This document shows, piece after piece, positions 8,708 through 16,038 of a stretch of 64,000 bases of DNA (position 1 is its first letter; each line of letters opens with the position of its first letter). Position numbers and translations under genes: made by a program. The notes under the pieces were generated by a model. It saw only the letters and a program-made list of their open reading frames with translations. It was not told the DNA's origin and did not search any database. The stretch is from Devosia rhizoryzae (lineage in GTDB: Bacteria > Pseudomonadota > Alphaproteobacteria > Rhizobiales > Devosiaceae), in contig NZ_CP068046.1 of NCBI RefSeq assembly GCF_016698665.1, forward strand, positions 744,001 through 808,000, given 5' to 3'.

Positions 8708-11700
8708 ATGGCACGGCAGCGGATCATTCCGATCAGGCGCGAGTATAATCGCTGGGTCGCCGACCAGACGCTGGAAGACTATGCGCTGCGCTTTACCGCC
8801 AAGTCGGCGCGGCGATTTTCCAACGATCGCATTAGCCAGACGGCGATCGGCGCCATCTCTTTTCTCGCACTTGAGGCCATAGGTGGTAGCATTACGCTAT
8901 CCTTTGGCACGACCAATGCGCTGATCGCGATAATCGTGGCGTCGATCGCCATTCTGGCCATCGGGGTGCCGATCTCGCGCTACGCGACGCGGCATGGAGT
9001 CGATGTCGATCTGCTGACGCGTGGGGCCGGGTTCGGCTATATCGGCTCGACGGTGACGTCGCTGATCTATGCGAGCTTCACCTTCATCCTTTTTGCGATC
9101 GAAGCCTCGATCATGGCCAGCGCCCTGCAGCTGGCCTTTGGGCTGCCGCTCTGGATCGGGTATATCATATCTGCTGTGGCGGTGATCCCGCTGGTGACGC
9201 ATGGGATCAGGATGATCAGCCGGTTCCAGCTGCTGACCCAGCCGGTTTGGATCGTGCTTAACATCCTGCCTTTCATCTTCATCGCCTTCATGGACTGGGA
9301 GAAGTTCGACCTGTGGCGCGCTTTCGAGGGCGTGGGCGTCCAATCGACCGGGAGCGTCGCGGCGTTCGACATTGCCAAGTTCGGGGCGGCCTCGGCGGTG
9401 ATCCTGGCGCTGATGACGCAGATCGGCGAACAGGTGGACTTTTTGCGTTTCCTGCCAGCGGAAGGAGCGCCGAAATGGCGGCAGAAGCTCGGGATTTTCC
9501 TTGCCGGGGCAGGGTGGGTAGTGATGGGCGCGCCCAAGCTGATCGCCGGCTCGTTCCTGGCGTTCCTCGCGCTTTCGGTCGGCGTCGCGCCCGAGCATGC
9601 GTCGGAGCCCGGCTACATGTATGCCGTGGCCTTCGGTTATATGGTGCCAAACGAAGTGCTGGCGCTGTTGATGATGGCCGTGTTCGTCGTGGTCAGCCAG
9701 CTCAAGATCAACGTCATGAATGCCTATGCGGGCTCGCTGGCCTGGTCGAACTTCTTTTCGCGGCTCACTCATTCCCATCCTGGCCGCGTCGTTTGGCTCC
9801 TGTTCAACGTCGCCATCGCGCTGTTGCTGATGGAGCTTGGCATCTACCGGCTGCTGGAAGAAACGCTGGGCATTTTTTCGATCATTGCCATGAGCTGGCT
9901 GTGTACGATCTCGGCGGACCTTTTCATCAACAAGCCGCTGGGCCTTGCGCCACAGGGCATCGAGTTCAAGCGAGCGCATCTTTACGACATCAACCCGGTT
10001 GGCGTCGGCTCAATGCTCCTCGCAACCACGATCGCGCTCACCGCCCATTTCGGCGCCTTCGGCGAGATGGCAACGGCGCTGGCGCCCTATATCGCGCTCA
10101 TGGTCTGCCTCGTTGCGGCGCCGACCATCGCCTGGGCCACGAAGGGCAAGTATTACCTGGCGCGCAAGCCGCGCAAGGCGTGGCAGTCGCGGCCCTCGGT
10201 CACCTGCTCGATCTGCGAGCATCCCTTCGAGCCCGAGGACATGGCCTGGTGTCCGGCCTATGCCGCGCCGATCTGCTCGCTCTGCTGTTCGCTCGATGCG
10301 CGCTGCCACGACATGTGCAAGCCGCATGCCCATTTCCGCGCGCAGACGCATGCCGTGGCGGCGACAGTCCTGCCGGAATGGGCAATCGCCAAGCTCCAGA
10401 GCCGGGTCGGGCGCTACGGGGTGTCGATGGCTCTGGCCTTGGCCTTCCTCAGCGTCGTCATGGGATTGATCTATTATTTCGCCAGCCGCACGGCGCCGGA
10501 CACTGCCGACGTGGTCGGCGGGACGCTCCTGGTGGTCTTCTTCGTGCTGGCGGTGACGGCCGGCGTTTTGACCTGGTTCCTAGTTCTGGCACATGACAGC
10601 CGGCTGGTGGCCGAAGAAGAGAGTTCGCGCCAGAACACGTTGCTGCTCAAGGAAATCGATGCGCATGGGCGCACCGATGCCGAGCTGCAGCGCGCCAAGG
10701 AAAAGGCTGAAGCCGCCAACCAGGCCAAGTCGCGCTATGTCGTGGGCCTCAGCCATGAGTTGCGCACGCCCCTCAACGCGGTCATGGGCTATGCGCAGAT
10801 CCTCGAGCGCGACGCGGCCGTGCCCGAAAACCGGCGCGGCTCGGTACAGGTGATCCGCCGTAGCGCAGAGCACTTGTCCGGGCTGATCGATGGCCTCCTC
10901 GATATTTCCAAGATCGAGGCGGGACGGCTGCAGGTTTATTCCAACGAGATCAACATCCAGGATTTTCTGGACCAGATTGTCGACATGTTCCGCCTTCAGG
11001 CGCAGGCCAAAGGTCTGGAGTTCCGGCACAGCCGCGCCAAGGGCCTGCCGGTTTATGTGCGGACGGACGAGAAGCGGCTGCGGCAGATTCTCGTTAACCT
11101 CCTCTCCAACGCCATCAAGTTCACCGCCGCCGGCTATGTCCGCTTCGACGTCGGCTATCGCATGCAGGTGGCAAGTTTTGTGGTCGAGGACAGTGGCAGC
11201 GGCATCGGGCCGGACGATATCGAACATATCTTCGAGCCCTTCGTGCGCGGCGAAGCAGAAAAGAACCGTTTCACGCCGGGGCTCGGGCTGGGGCTCACGA
11301 TCACCAAGCTGTTGACCGAGACGCTGGGGGGCGAGATTACCGTGTCTTCGGAAGTCGGTGTCGGCACGCGGTTCCAGGCTCGGCTGATGCTGGCCAAGGT
11401 GGAGCGCCCGGCCAAGCGCGTCGCGGCGCGGGAGGTTATCGGCTATGCCGGTCCACGGCGCACAATCATGGTGGTCGACGACAACCAGGATCACCGCGAG
11501 CTGATGCGCGAGTTGCTGTCGCCGCTCGGGTTCACGGTTCTTATGGCCTTCGATGGGCCGAACGCCCTGACGTTGATGGACGCCATGCCGCCGGACCTGT
11601 TCTTCGTCGACATAAGGATGCCCGGGATGAGCGGCTGGGACCTTGTCGCTGCCTTGCGCGATCGCGCTGTCGCGGCGCCGATCGTGATGCTGTCGGCCAA

Positions 11701-12067
11701 TATCGGCGATGGTGCCAATCCGACCGGGAAGGATGCGGGGCATTCGGATACGTTGGCCAAGCCCTTCGATCTGGCGCAACTGATCGACAAGTTGGGCACC
11801 CAGCTGGGGATTGAATGGCTGCATGCTGAACGGGCCGCGCAGCCGGCAGCTGCGCAAGCGCTGGTGTCGCCCGGTGTCGAGCACTTGCGCGAGCTGGCAA
11901 GCCTGGGGCAGATCGGACATGTGCGGGGTATAGAGGCGAAGCTGGTGGAATTGGCCGCGGAAGAGGCTAACCAGCCACTGGTCGAGACGCTGCGCCGGCA
12001 TATGCAGGCATTCGATTTCGATGCCTATGCCGAAACGCTGGAGCGGGTGGGCCATGAAGGGGATTGA
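8708..12067 (+). CDS. Transporter-fused hybrid sensor histidine kinase (NCS1-like permease, Cys-rich module, HisKA, HATPase, receiver)
   Basis: The protein has 1119 residues. Residues about 25-490 form a multi-helix membrane domain resembling NCS1 purine/cytosine permeases (for example NAYAGSLAWSNFF). Residues about 500-540 hold eight cysteines (CSIC, WC, CSLCC, CHDMC) like a zinc or metal module. Two more helices follow (about 575-640). Then come a HisKA H-box (SHELRTPLN, His683), N-box (NLLSNAIKF), G boxes (DSGSGIG, GLGLGL), a receiver with Asp968 (FFVDIRMPG) and a C-terminal helical tail. It diverges from the urea operon and overlaps its response regulator by 14 bases, so control of urea uptake is a reasonable inference. 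The ATG at 8708 is chosen; an upstream in-frame GTG at 8654 is possible. Ligand unknown. Confidence 0.9.
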   Translation: MARQRIIPIRREYNRWVADQTLEDYALRFTAKSARRFSNDRISQTAIGAISFLALEAIGGSITLSFGTTNALIAIIVASIAILAIGVPISRYATRHGVDVDLLTRGAGFGYIGSTVTSLIYASFTFILFAIEASIMASALQLAFGLPLWIGYIISAVAVIPLVTHGIRMISRFQLLTQPVWIVLNILPFIFIAFMDWEKFDLWRAFEGVGVQSTGSVAAFDIAKFGAASAVILALMTQIGEQVDFLRFLPAEGAPKWRQKLGIFLAGAGWVVMGAPKLIAGSFLAFLALSVGVAPEHASEPGYMYAVAFGYMVPNEVLALLMMAVFVVVSQLKINVMNAYAGSLAWSNFFSRLTHSHPGRVVWLLFNVAIALLLMELGIYRLLEETLGIFSIIAMSWLCTISADLFINKPLGLAPQGIEFKRAHLYDINPVGVGSMLLATTIALTAHFGAFGEMATALAPYIALMVCLVAAPTIAWATKGKYYLARKPRKAWQSRPSVTCSICEHPFEPEDMAWCPAYAAPICSLCCSLDARCHDMCKPHAHFRAQTHAVAATVLPEWAIAKLQSRVGRYGVSMALALAFLSVVMGLIYYFASRTAPDTADVVGGTLLVVFFVLAVTAGVLTWFLVLAHDSRLVAEEESSRQNTLLLKEIDAHGRTDAELQRAKEKAEAANQAKSRYVVGLSHELRTPLNAVMGYAQILERDAAVPENRRGSVQVIRRSAEHLSGLIDGLLDISKIEAGRLQVYSNEINIQDFLDQIVDMFRLQAQAKGLEFRHSRAKGLPVYVRTDEKRLRQILVNLLSNAIKFTAAGYVRFDVGYRMQVASFVVEDSGSGIGPDDIEHIFEPFVRGEAEKNRFTPGLGLGLTITKLLTETLGGEITVSSEVGVGTRFQARLMLAKVERPAKRVAAREVIGYAGPRRTIMVVDDNQDHRELMRELLSPLGFTVLMAFDGPNALTLMDAMPPDLFFVDIRMPGMSGWDLVAALRDRAVAAPIVMLSANIGDGANPTGKDAGHSDTLAKPFDLAQLIDKLGTQLGIEWLHAERAAQPAAAQALVSPGVEHLRELASLGQIGHVRGIEAKLVELAAEEANQPLVETLRRHMQAFDFDAYAETLERVGHEGD

Positions 12068-12965
12068 GAAAGAACAGGACATCGTTCTTCTGGTCGACGA
12101 CTCGCCGGAGTCGCTGGGCTTCCTAACGGCAGCGCTGGAGCATGACGGGGTGACCGTTCTCGTGGCGCGCAGTGGCGAGGCCGCGCTTGGCATCGTCCTG
12201 CGGGTCACGCCCGACGTCGTGCTGATGGATGCGGTCATGCCGGGGCTCGACGGTTTCGAGACCTGCCGGCAGATGAAGGCAATGGCGGCGCTGACGCATG
12301 TGCCGATCATCTTCATGACCGGGCTGACGGAAACCGAGCATATCGTTCATGCGCTCGAAAGCGGCGGCGTCGATTACCTTTCCAAGCCCATCAATGTGGA
12401 TGAGCTGCGCGCCCGCATCCGGGTACATTTGGTCAATGCGCGGCGGGGGCAAAGTGCGCGGATTGCACTCGATGCGGCGGGGCGGCACCTGGTAGCCTTC
12501 GGCGCGGACGGTTCGCTGCTGTGGTCGACGCCGCAGGCGAACCGATTGCTGGAGCGGTCCGGCTTTGATGCCGCGCGGCAGGCGACCATGTCGGAGGGAT
12601 TTCAGACATGGCTTTCCGAGCCGACAAGCAGCGGTTTCGATCTTCCGCAGGCCGGCGTCTCGGCCCTGCAGTTTGCTTATCTGGGCACGGTTGGGTCCGA
12701 CGAATACCTTTTCCGCCTGTCGCGAATGCAGAGCGAAGGCCAGGAAGAAACGCTGCGGCAGCAGTTTGGGCTGACGCAGCGGGAGAGCGAGGTTTTGCTG
12801 TGGATCGCGCGGGGCAAGGCCAATCGCGATATCGGCGAAATCTTGGGGCTGAGCCCGCGGACCGTCAACAAGCATCTCGAGCAGGTTTATGCCAAGCTGG
12901 GCGTGGAGAACCGCGCATCGGCGGCTATTCGCGCCGTGCAGCACCTGCAGTCGCCGCTCGATTGA
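12054..12965 (+). CDS. LuxR-family response regulator
   Basis: This 303-residue two-domain regulator has an N-terminal receiver (acidic pair DD15-16, phospho-acceptor Asp59 in VVLMDAVMPG, Lys in DYLSKPI near 109) and a C-terminal LuxR/NarL helix-turn-helix (LTQRESEVLLWIARGKANRD ... LSPRTVNKHLEQVYAKLGV, about 235-285). A middle region of about 100 residues (130-230) links them and resembles a degenerate PAS-like sensor segment. The ATG at 12054 lies inside the end of the kinase gene (14-base overlap), which implies translational coupling and partnership. It is predicted to act on the divergent urt promoter, though this is not shown. Confidence 0.92.
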   Translation: MKGIEKEQDIVLLVDDSPESLGFLTAALEHDGVTVLVARSGEAALGIVLRVTPDVVLMDAVMPGLDGFETCRQMKAMAALTHVPIIFMTGLTETEHIVHALESGGVDYLSKPINVDELRARIRVHLVNARRGQSARIALDAAGRHLVAFGADGSLLWSTPQANRLLERSGFDAARQATMSEGFQTWLSEPTSSGFDLPQAGVSALQFAYLGTVGSDEYLFRLSRMQSEGQEETLRQQFGLTQRESEVLLWIARGKANRDIGEILGLSPRTVNKHLEQVYAKLGVENRASAAIRAVQHLQSPLD

Positions 12966-12994
12966 TCACAAGTTTTGTCGTCATGACAATGTCG

Positions 12995-13019
12995 GGAACC
13001 GGCAAACCATTCCTCCGTT
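12995..13019 (+). promoter_or_regulatory. EcfG-type general stress promoter
   Basis: GGAAC at 12995-12999, a 16-base spacer, and CGTT at 13016-13019 match the alphaproteobacterial EcfG/SigT consensus exactly. No coding gene follows on this strand before the terminator at 13141-13176, so the promoter predicts a short untranslated transcript of about 150 bases. Confidence 0.65.
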
Positions 13020-13025
13020 CATTAG

Positions 13026-13176
13026 GCGAACCGGTTGCAATAGCCATCCGGGACCTTTTCTGACGGACCGCCAATAGAGCCTCCGTCATCCGATCGGTGG
13101 CAGGCCGCAGAGGTTGACGCTCCTTTGTACGCCGCCCCGGAGGGCGCGAAACCTCGGTTTCGCGCCCTGCTTTTTT
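13026..13176 (+). ncRNA. Candidate stress-induced small RNA
   Basis: The segment lies between an exact EcfG-type promoter and a strong intrinsic terminator. It has no open frame with a plausible start. It can form a GACGGA/TCCGTC stem (13062-13087), has pyrimidine-rich possibly single-stranded parts (GCTCCTTT, GCCGCCCC) and ends in the terminator hairpin. Known EcfG-dependent sRNAs, such as GsrN in Caulobacter, have this arrangement, but I see no sequence proof of homology. It could instead be the 3' untranslated region of the upstream kinase operon. Confidence 0.45.
13141..13176 (+). terminator. Strong intrinsic terminator
   Basis: A 12-13 bp perfect stem (AGGGCGCGAAAC / GTTTCGCGCCCT) is followed by GCTTTTTT. 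It can end both the candidate sRNA and read-through from the kinase/regulator operon. Confidence 0.93.
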
Positions 13177-13204
13177 GCGCCTCGCGCATCACTTCAACAT
13201 GGCC

Positions 13205-13231
13205 AGAAAAGCCCCGCGCGTGGCGGGGCTT
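13205..13231 (-). terminator. Intrinsic terminator of sodC
   Basis: On the minus strand GCCCCGC, loop CACGC, GCGGGGC is followed by TTTT. It lies 7 bases beyond the sodC stop and faces the plus-strand terminator at 13141-13176. Confidence 0.88.
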
Positions 13232-13237
13232 AGAGGC

Positions 13238-13762
13238 TTATTCGGCGGCGGGTGCCTCGAGCACAGCGCAGACCAGGCGATCGCCGGAATTGCCGGATGG
13301 GTCGGTCATCTGGTCATCAGGATCGGCATGGATGATAAGGGCGGTGCCGTCCTCGTCGAAGACATAGCCGTCCTCGCCTTCGGTCAACGAGATGGTGTCG
13401 GTCGAAAGGTCAAGCATGGCCATGCCATCCGCATCGAACGTGGCGTTGGGCAGGTCGCCGGCATGGGTGCCTTCGGGGTTTTCGAGACCATGCTGGTGTT
13501 CGGTGGGATTGAAGTGGCCGCCGGCGGATTCGAACTTGGCGGCAGAGTCGCAATCACCGGTGGTGTGGAAGTGGATGCCGTGCTCGCCCGGCTCAAGGCC
13601 CATGACGTGGCCTGAAATGGCGACAGAGTCGCCGTCCTGGGTGAGCGAAACCGTGCCGGCTTCGGCTCCGTTGAGGTCGATAAAGGTTCCTTGGGCTTCT
13701 TGCGCCACGACGGGCGTCGCCAGCAGAAGGGTCATCAGGGAAAGGCCGGTGATCATGCGCAT
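13238..13762 (-). CDS. sodC: Cu/Zn superoxide dismutase, periplasmic
   Basis: The 174-residue protein has a signal peptide (cleavage near VVAQE, residue 20) and the Cu/Zn SOD fold landmarks. These are HGIHFHTTGDC (metal ligands His64 and His66, Cys71), GGHFNP (His83), QHG (His91), HAGDLPN (His100, Asp103) and IIHADPDD (His145), with Cys165 as the disulfide partner. It dismutates superoxide in the periplasm. The ATG at 13762 has GAGG 8 bases upstream; longer starts to 14110 lack support. An exact EcfG-type promoter lies just upstream, so induction in the general stress response is predicted. Confidence 0.95.
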   Translation of the reverse strand: MRMITGLSLMTLLLATPVVAQEAQGTFIDLNGAEAGTVSLTQDGDSVAISGHVMGLEPGEHGIHFHTTGDCDSAAKFESAGGHFNPTEHQHGLENPEGTHAGDLPNATFDADGMAMLDLSTDTISLTEGEDGYVFDEDGTALIIHADPDDQMTDPSGNSGDRLVCAVLEAPAAE

Positions 13763-13793
13763 GAGGGTTCCTCGCTCCATTAACTCAAGTTGA

Positions 13794-13818
13794 AACGGAG
13801 GCAGGGGCCGAGTGTTCC
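13794..13818 (-). promoter_or_regulatory. EcfG-type promoter of sodC
   Basis: Read on the minus strand: GGAAC (13818-13814), 16 bases, CGTT (13797-13794). It is an exact match to the general-stress consensus with the same spacer as the site at 12995. The -10 box ends about 31 bases before the sodC ATG, a normal leader length. Confidence 0.7.
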
Positions 13819-13866
13819 CTTGCGCTGGTCGTCGTCTCATCCGACAATGGAGGCAGGGAGATTTGC

Positions 13867-16038
13867 ATGGCCGATACAAGTCAGATCGTTGGGGGCGGGC
13901 CGAAGAAGGTTCTCTATACGCTGTCGACCATTGGCCGGATGGGCGTGGGGAAGGCAGCCAAGGCGCTGACCGCCAAGAATACCTGCAAGGCTTGCGCCTA
14001 TGGCATGGGCGGCCAGCATGGTGGGATGACCAACGAACTCGATGAGTTTCCTTCGGTCTGCAACAAGAGCGTGCAGGCGCAATCGACCGATATTCAGCCG
14101 CCGATCCCACGGCAAATCTTTGAGCACTCCATTGCCGATCTCGCCGAGCTCAGCGGCCGCGAGATGGAGCGGCTAGGCCGACTGGGCACGCCGTTGTTTC
14201 GCCGGGCGGGGTCATCACGTTTCGAGCCGATCGAGTGGGACGCGGCGCTCGACCATGCGGCGCATCGGCTCGCCGAGACCAATCCGCAGCGAAGCTTCTT
14301 TTACTCGTCAGGACGTTCGTCGAACGAAGCCGGCTTCCTGTTCCAGCTCCTGGCGCGGGCCTTTGGCACCAACAACGTCAACAACTGCTCCTATTATTGC
14401 CACCAGGCAACGAGCGAGGGTTTGGCGACAACGATCGGCAAGGGCACGGCGACGGTCGAGCTCGAGGATCTGACCGGGGCCGACCTGATCTTTGTCATCG
14501 GTGCCAACCCGTCGTCCAACCATCCGCGCTTCATCCACATGCTGAAGAACTGCCGCGAGCGGGGCGGGCAGGTGATCGTCATCAACCCGGCCAAAGAGCC
14601 GGGGCTGGTCAAGTTTGCCGTGCCGAAGTCGCCGCTCTCGATGCTCAAAGGCGGCAGCGAGATCGCTTCGGATTATTTGCAGCCGCGGATCGGGTCGGAC
14701 ATTGCGCTGTTCAAGGGGCTGGCCAAGGCGGTGCTGGAACAGGGAACAGAGGACCGGGCGTTCATTGCGGAACACAGCCTGGGGTTCGAGGCACTGCGGG
14801 CTGATCTCGATGCCATCGGCTGGGACGAGATTACTGCTGCCTGCGGCCTGTCACGCGATGAGATCGAGCGAGTGGCTGCGGCCTATGGCCGGGCGGAACA
14901 CGCCGTATTCGCCTGGGGCATGGGGATGACACACCATGTGCATGGCAGCGAAAATGTTGAAGCCATCGCTAATCTGGCGCTGCTGCGCGGCATGATCGGC
15001 AAGCGCTTTGCCGGGTTGCTGCCGCTGCGCGGACATTCCAACGTGCAGGGCATCGGCACGATCGGGGTCAAGCCGGTGCTGGCCAGGGATGTGCTGGCCA
15101 AGATGGAGGCCGCGTTCGGGGTCAGTTTTCCGGAGGAAAAAGGGCTCGACACCATGGCCTGCCTCAAGCGGGCCGAGGCCGGGGAGATCGATGCCGCGGT
15201 GATCATGGGGGGCAATCTTTGGGCGGCGACGCCCGATACCGGTTTTGCGACGCGGGCAATGGCGGAAATCGGTTTCAAGCTTTTCCTGACCACGACGCTC
15301 AACCAAGGACATGTGCATGGGCTGGGCGATGGCGAGGCCATGATCCTGCCGGTGACGGCGCGCGACGAGGAGTGGGAGCCGACGACGCAGGAGTCGATGT
15401 TCAACTTTGTGCGGCTCTCGGATGGCGGGATAACCCGCATCGAAACGGTGCGGCCGGAAAGCTGGATCCTGGGTCAGCTCGGCAAGCGTATGCTGCCGGA
15501 ATCGCCGATCAATTTCGAGGCGTTCTCCGGCCATGCGCGCATCCGCGATGCGATTGCGGCCATCGTCCCGGGCATGGAGGACCTCGCCGACCTTGATGTC
15601 GCCAAGCGCGAGTTCCACATCAAGAACCGTGTGCTGCATGCGCCCAGCTTCGGCACAGCGGACGGCAAGGCGCATTTCGTGGTTACGCCGATCCCCGCCC
15701 TGGCGCCTGATCATTTGCTGCTGGCCACCGTGCGCAGCGAGGGGCAGTTCAACTCGATCATCTATGAGGAAACCGATAGTTATCGCGGCCAGGCTGGCCG
15801 GCGTTCGATCTTCCTCGGGGCTGCGGATATGGAGCGGTTTGGGCTGAGAGAAGGGCAGGGCGTTGTCGTCAGCTCGGAAGCAGGCCGCATGGAAGGGGTC
15901 GCGACGCTGTTCGACCTGCCGCGCGGATCGGTGCTGGCCTACTACCCCGAAGCCAATGTTCTGGTCGGGACGGCAGTCGATCCGCGCAGCAAGACGCCGG
16001 CGTTCAAATCCGTGCCGGTGACGATCTCCGCCGCCTAG
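13867..16038 (+). CDS. FdhF/YdeP-family molybdopterin oxidoreductase
   Basis: The 723-residue protein belongs to the formate-dehydrogenase-alpha-like YdeP group. It has an N-terminal cysteine set (CKACAYGMGG, then C at about 65), a molybdopterin domain with YSSGRSSNEAGFLFQLLARAFGTNN near 140-165 and NPSSNHPRF near 215, and a C-terminal molydopterin-dinucleotide-binding domain from about 610. No selenocysteine codon or signal peptide is visible, so it is cytoplasmic. No fdhD or electron-transfer partner is adjacent, so the substrate is unknown. The ATG at 13867 follows AGGGAG. The gene diverges from sodC and its 3' end overlaps the convergent exporter gene by 4 bases. Confidence 0.88.
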   Translation: MADTSQIVGGGPKKVLYTLSTIGRMGVGKAAKALTAKNTCKACAYGMGGQHGGMTNELDEFPSVCNKSVQAQSTDIQPPIPRQIFEHSIADLAELSGREMERLGRLGTPLFRRAGSSRFEPIEWDAALDHAAHRLAETNPQRSFFYSSGRSSNEAGFLFQLLARAFGTNNVNNCSYYCHQATSEGLATTIGKGTATVELEDLTGADLIFVIGANPSSNHPRFIHMLKNCRERGGQVIVINPAKEPGLVKFAVPKSPLSMLKGGSEIASDYLQPRIGSDIALFKGLAKAVLEQGTEDRAFIAEHSLGFEALRADLDAIGWDEITAACGLSRDEIERVAAAYGRAEHAVFAWGMGMTHHVHGSENVEAIANLALLRGMIGKRFAGLLPLRGHSNVQGIGTIGVKPVLARDVLAKMEAAFGVSFPEEKGLDTMACLKRAEAGEIDAAVIMGGNLWAATPDTGFATRAMAEIGFKLFLTTTLNQGHVHGLGDGEAMILPVTARDEEWEPTTQESMFNFVRLSDGGITRIETVRPESWILGQLGKRMLPESPINFEAFSGHARIRDAIAAIVPGMEDLADLDVAKREFHIKNRVLHAPSFGTADGKAHFVVTPIPALAPDHLLLATVRSEGQFNSIIYEETDSYRGQAGRRSIFLGAADMERFGLREGQGVVVSSEAGRMEGVATLFDLPRGSVLAYYPEANVLVGTAVDPRSKTPAFKSVPVTISAA

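Noticed and set aside
10580..12316. Long minus-strand frame antisense to the sensor kinase
   Set aside because: The opposite strand has complete kinase and receiver motifs; this frame has none.
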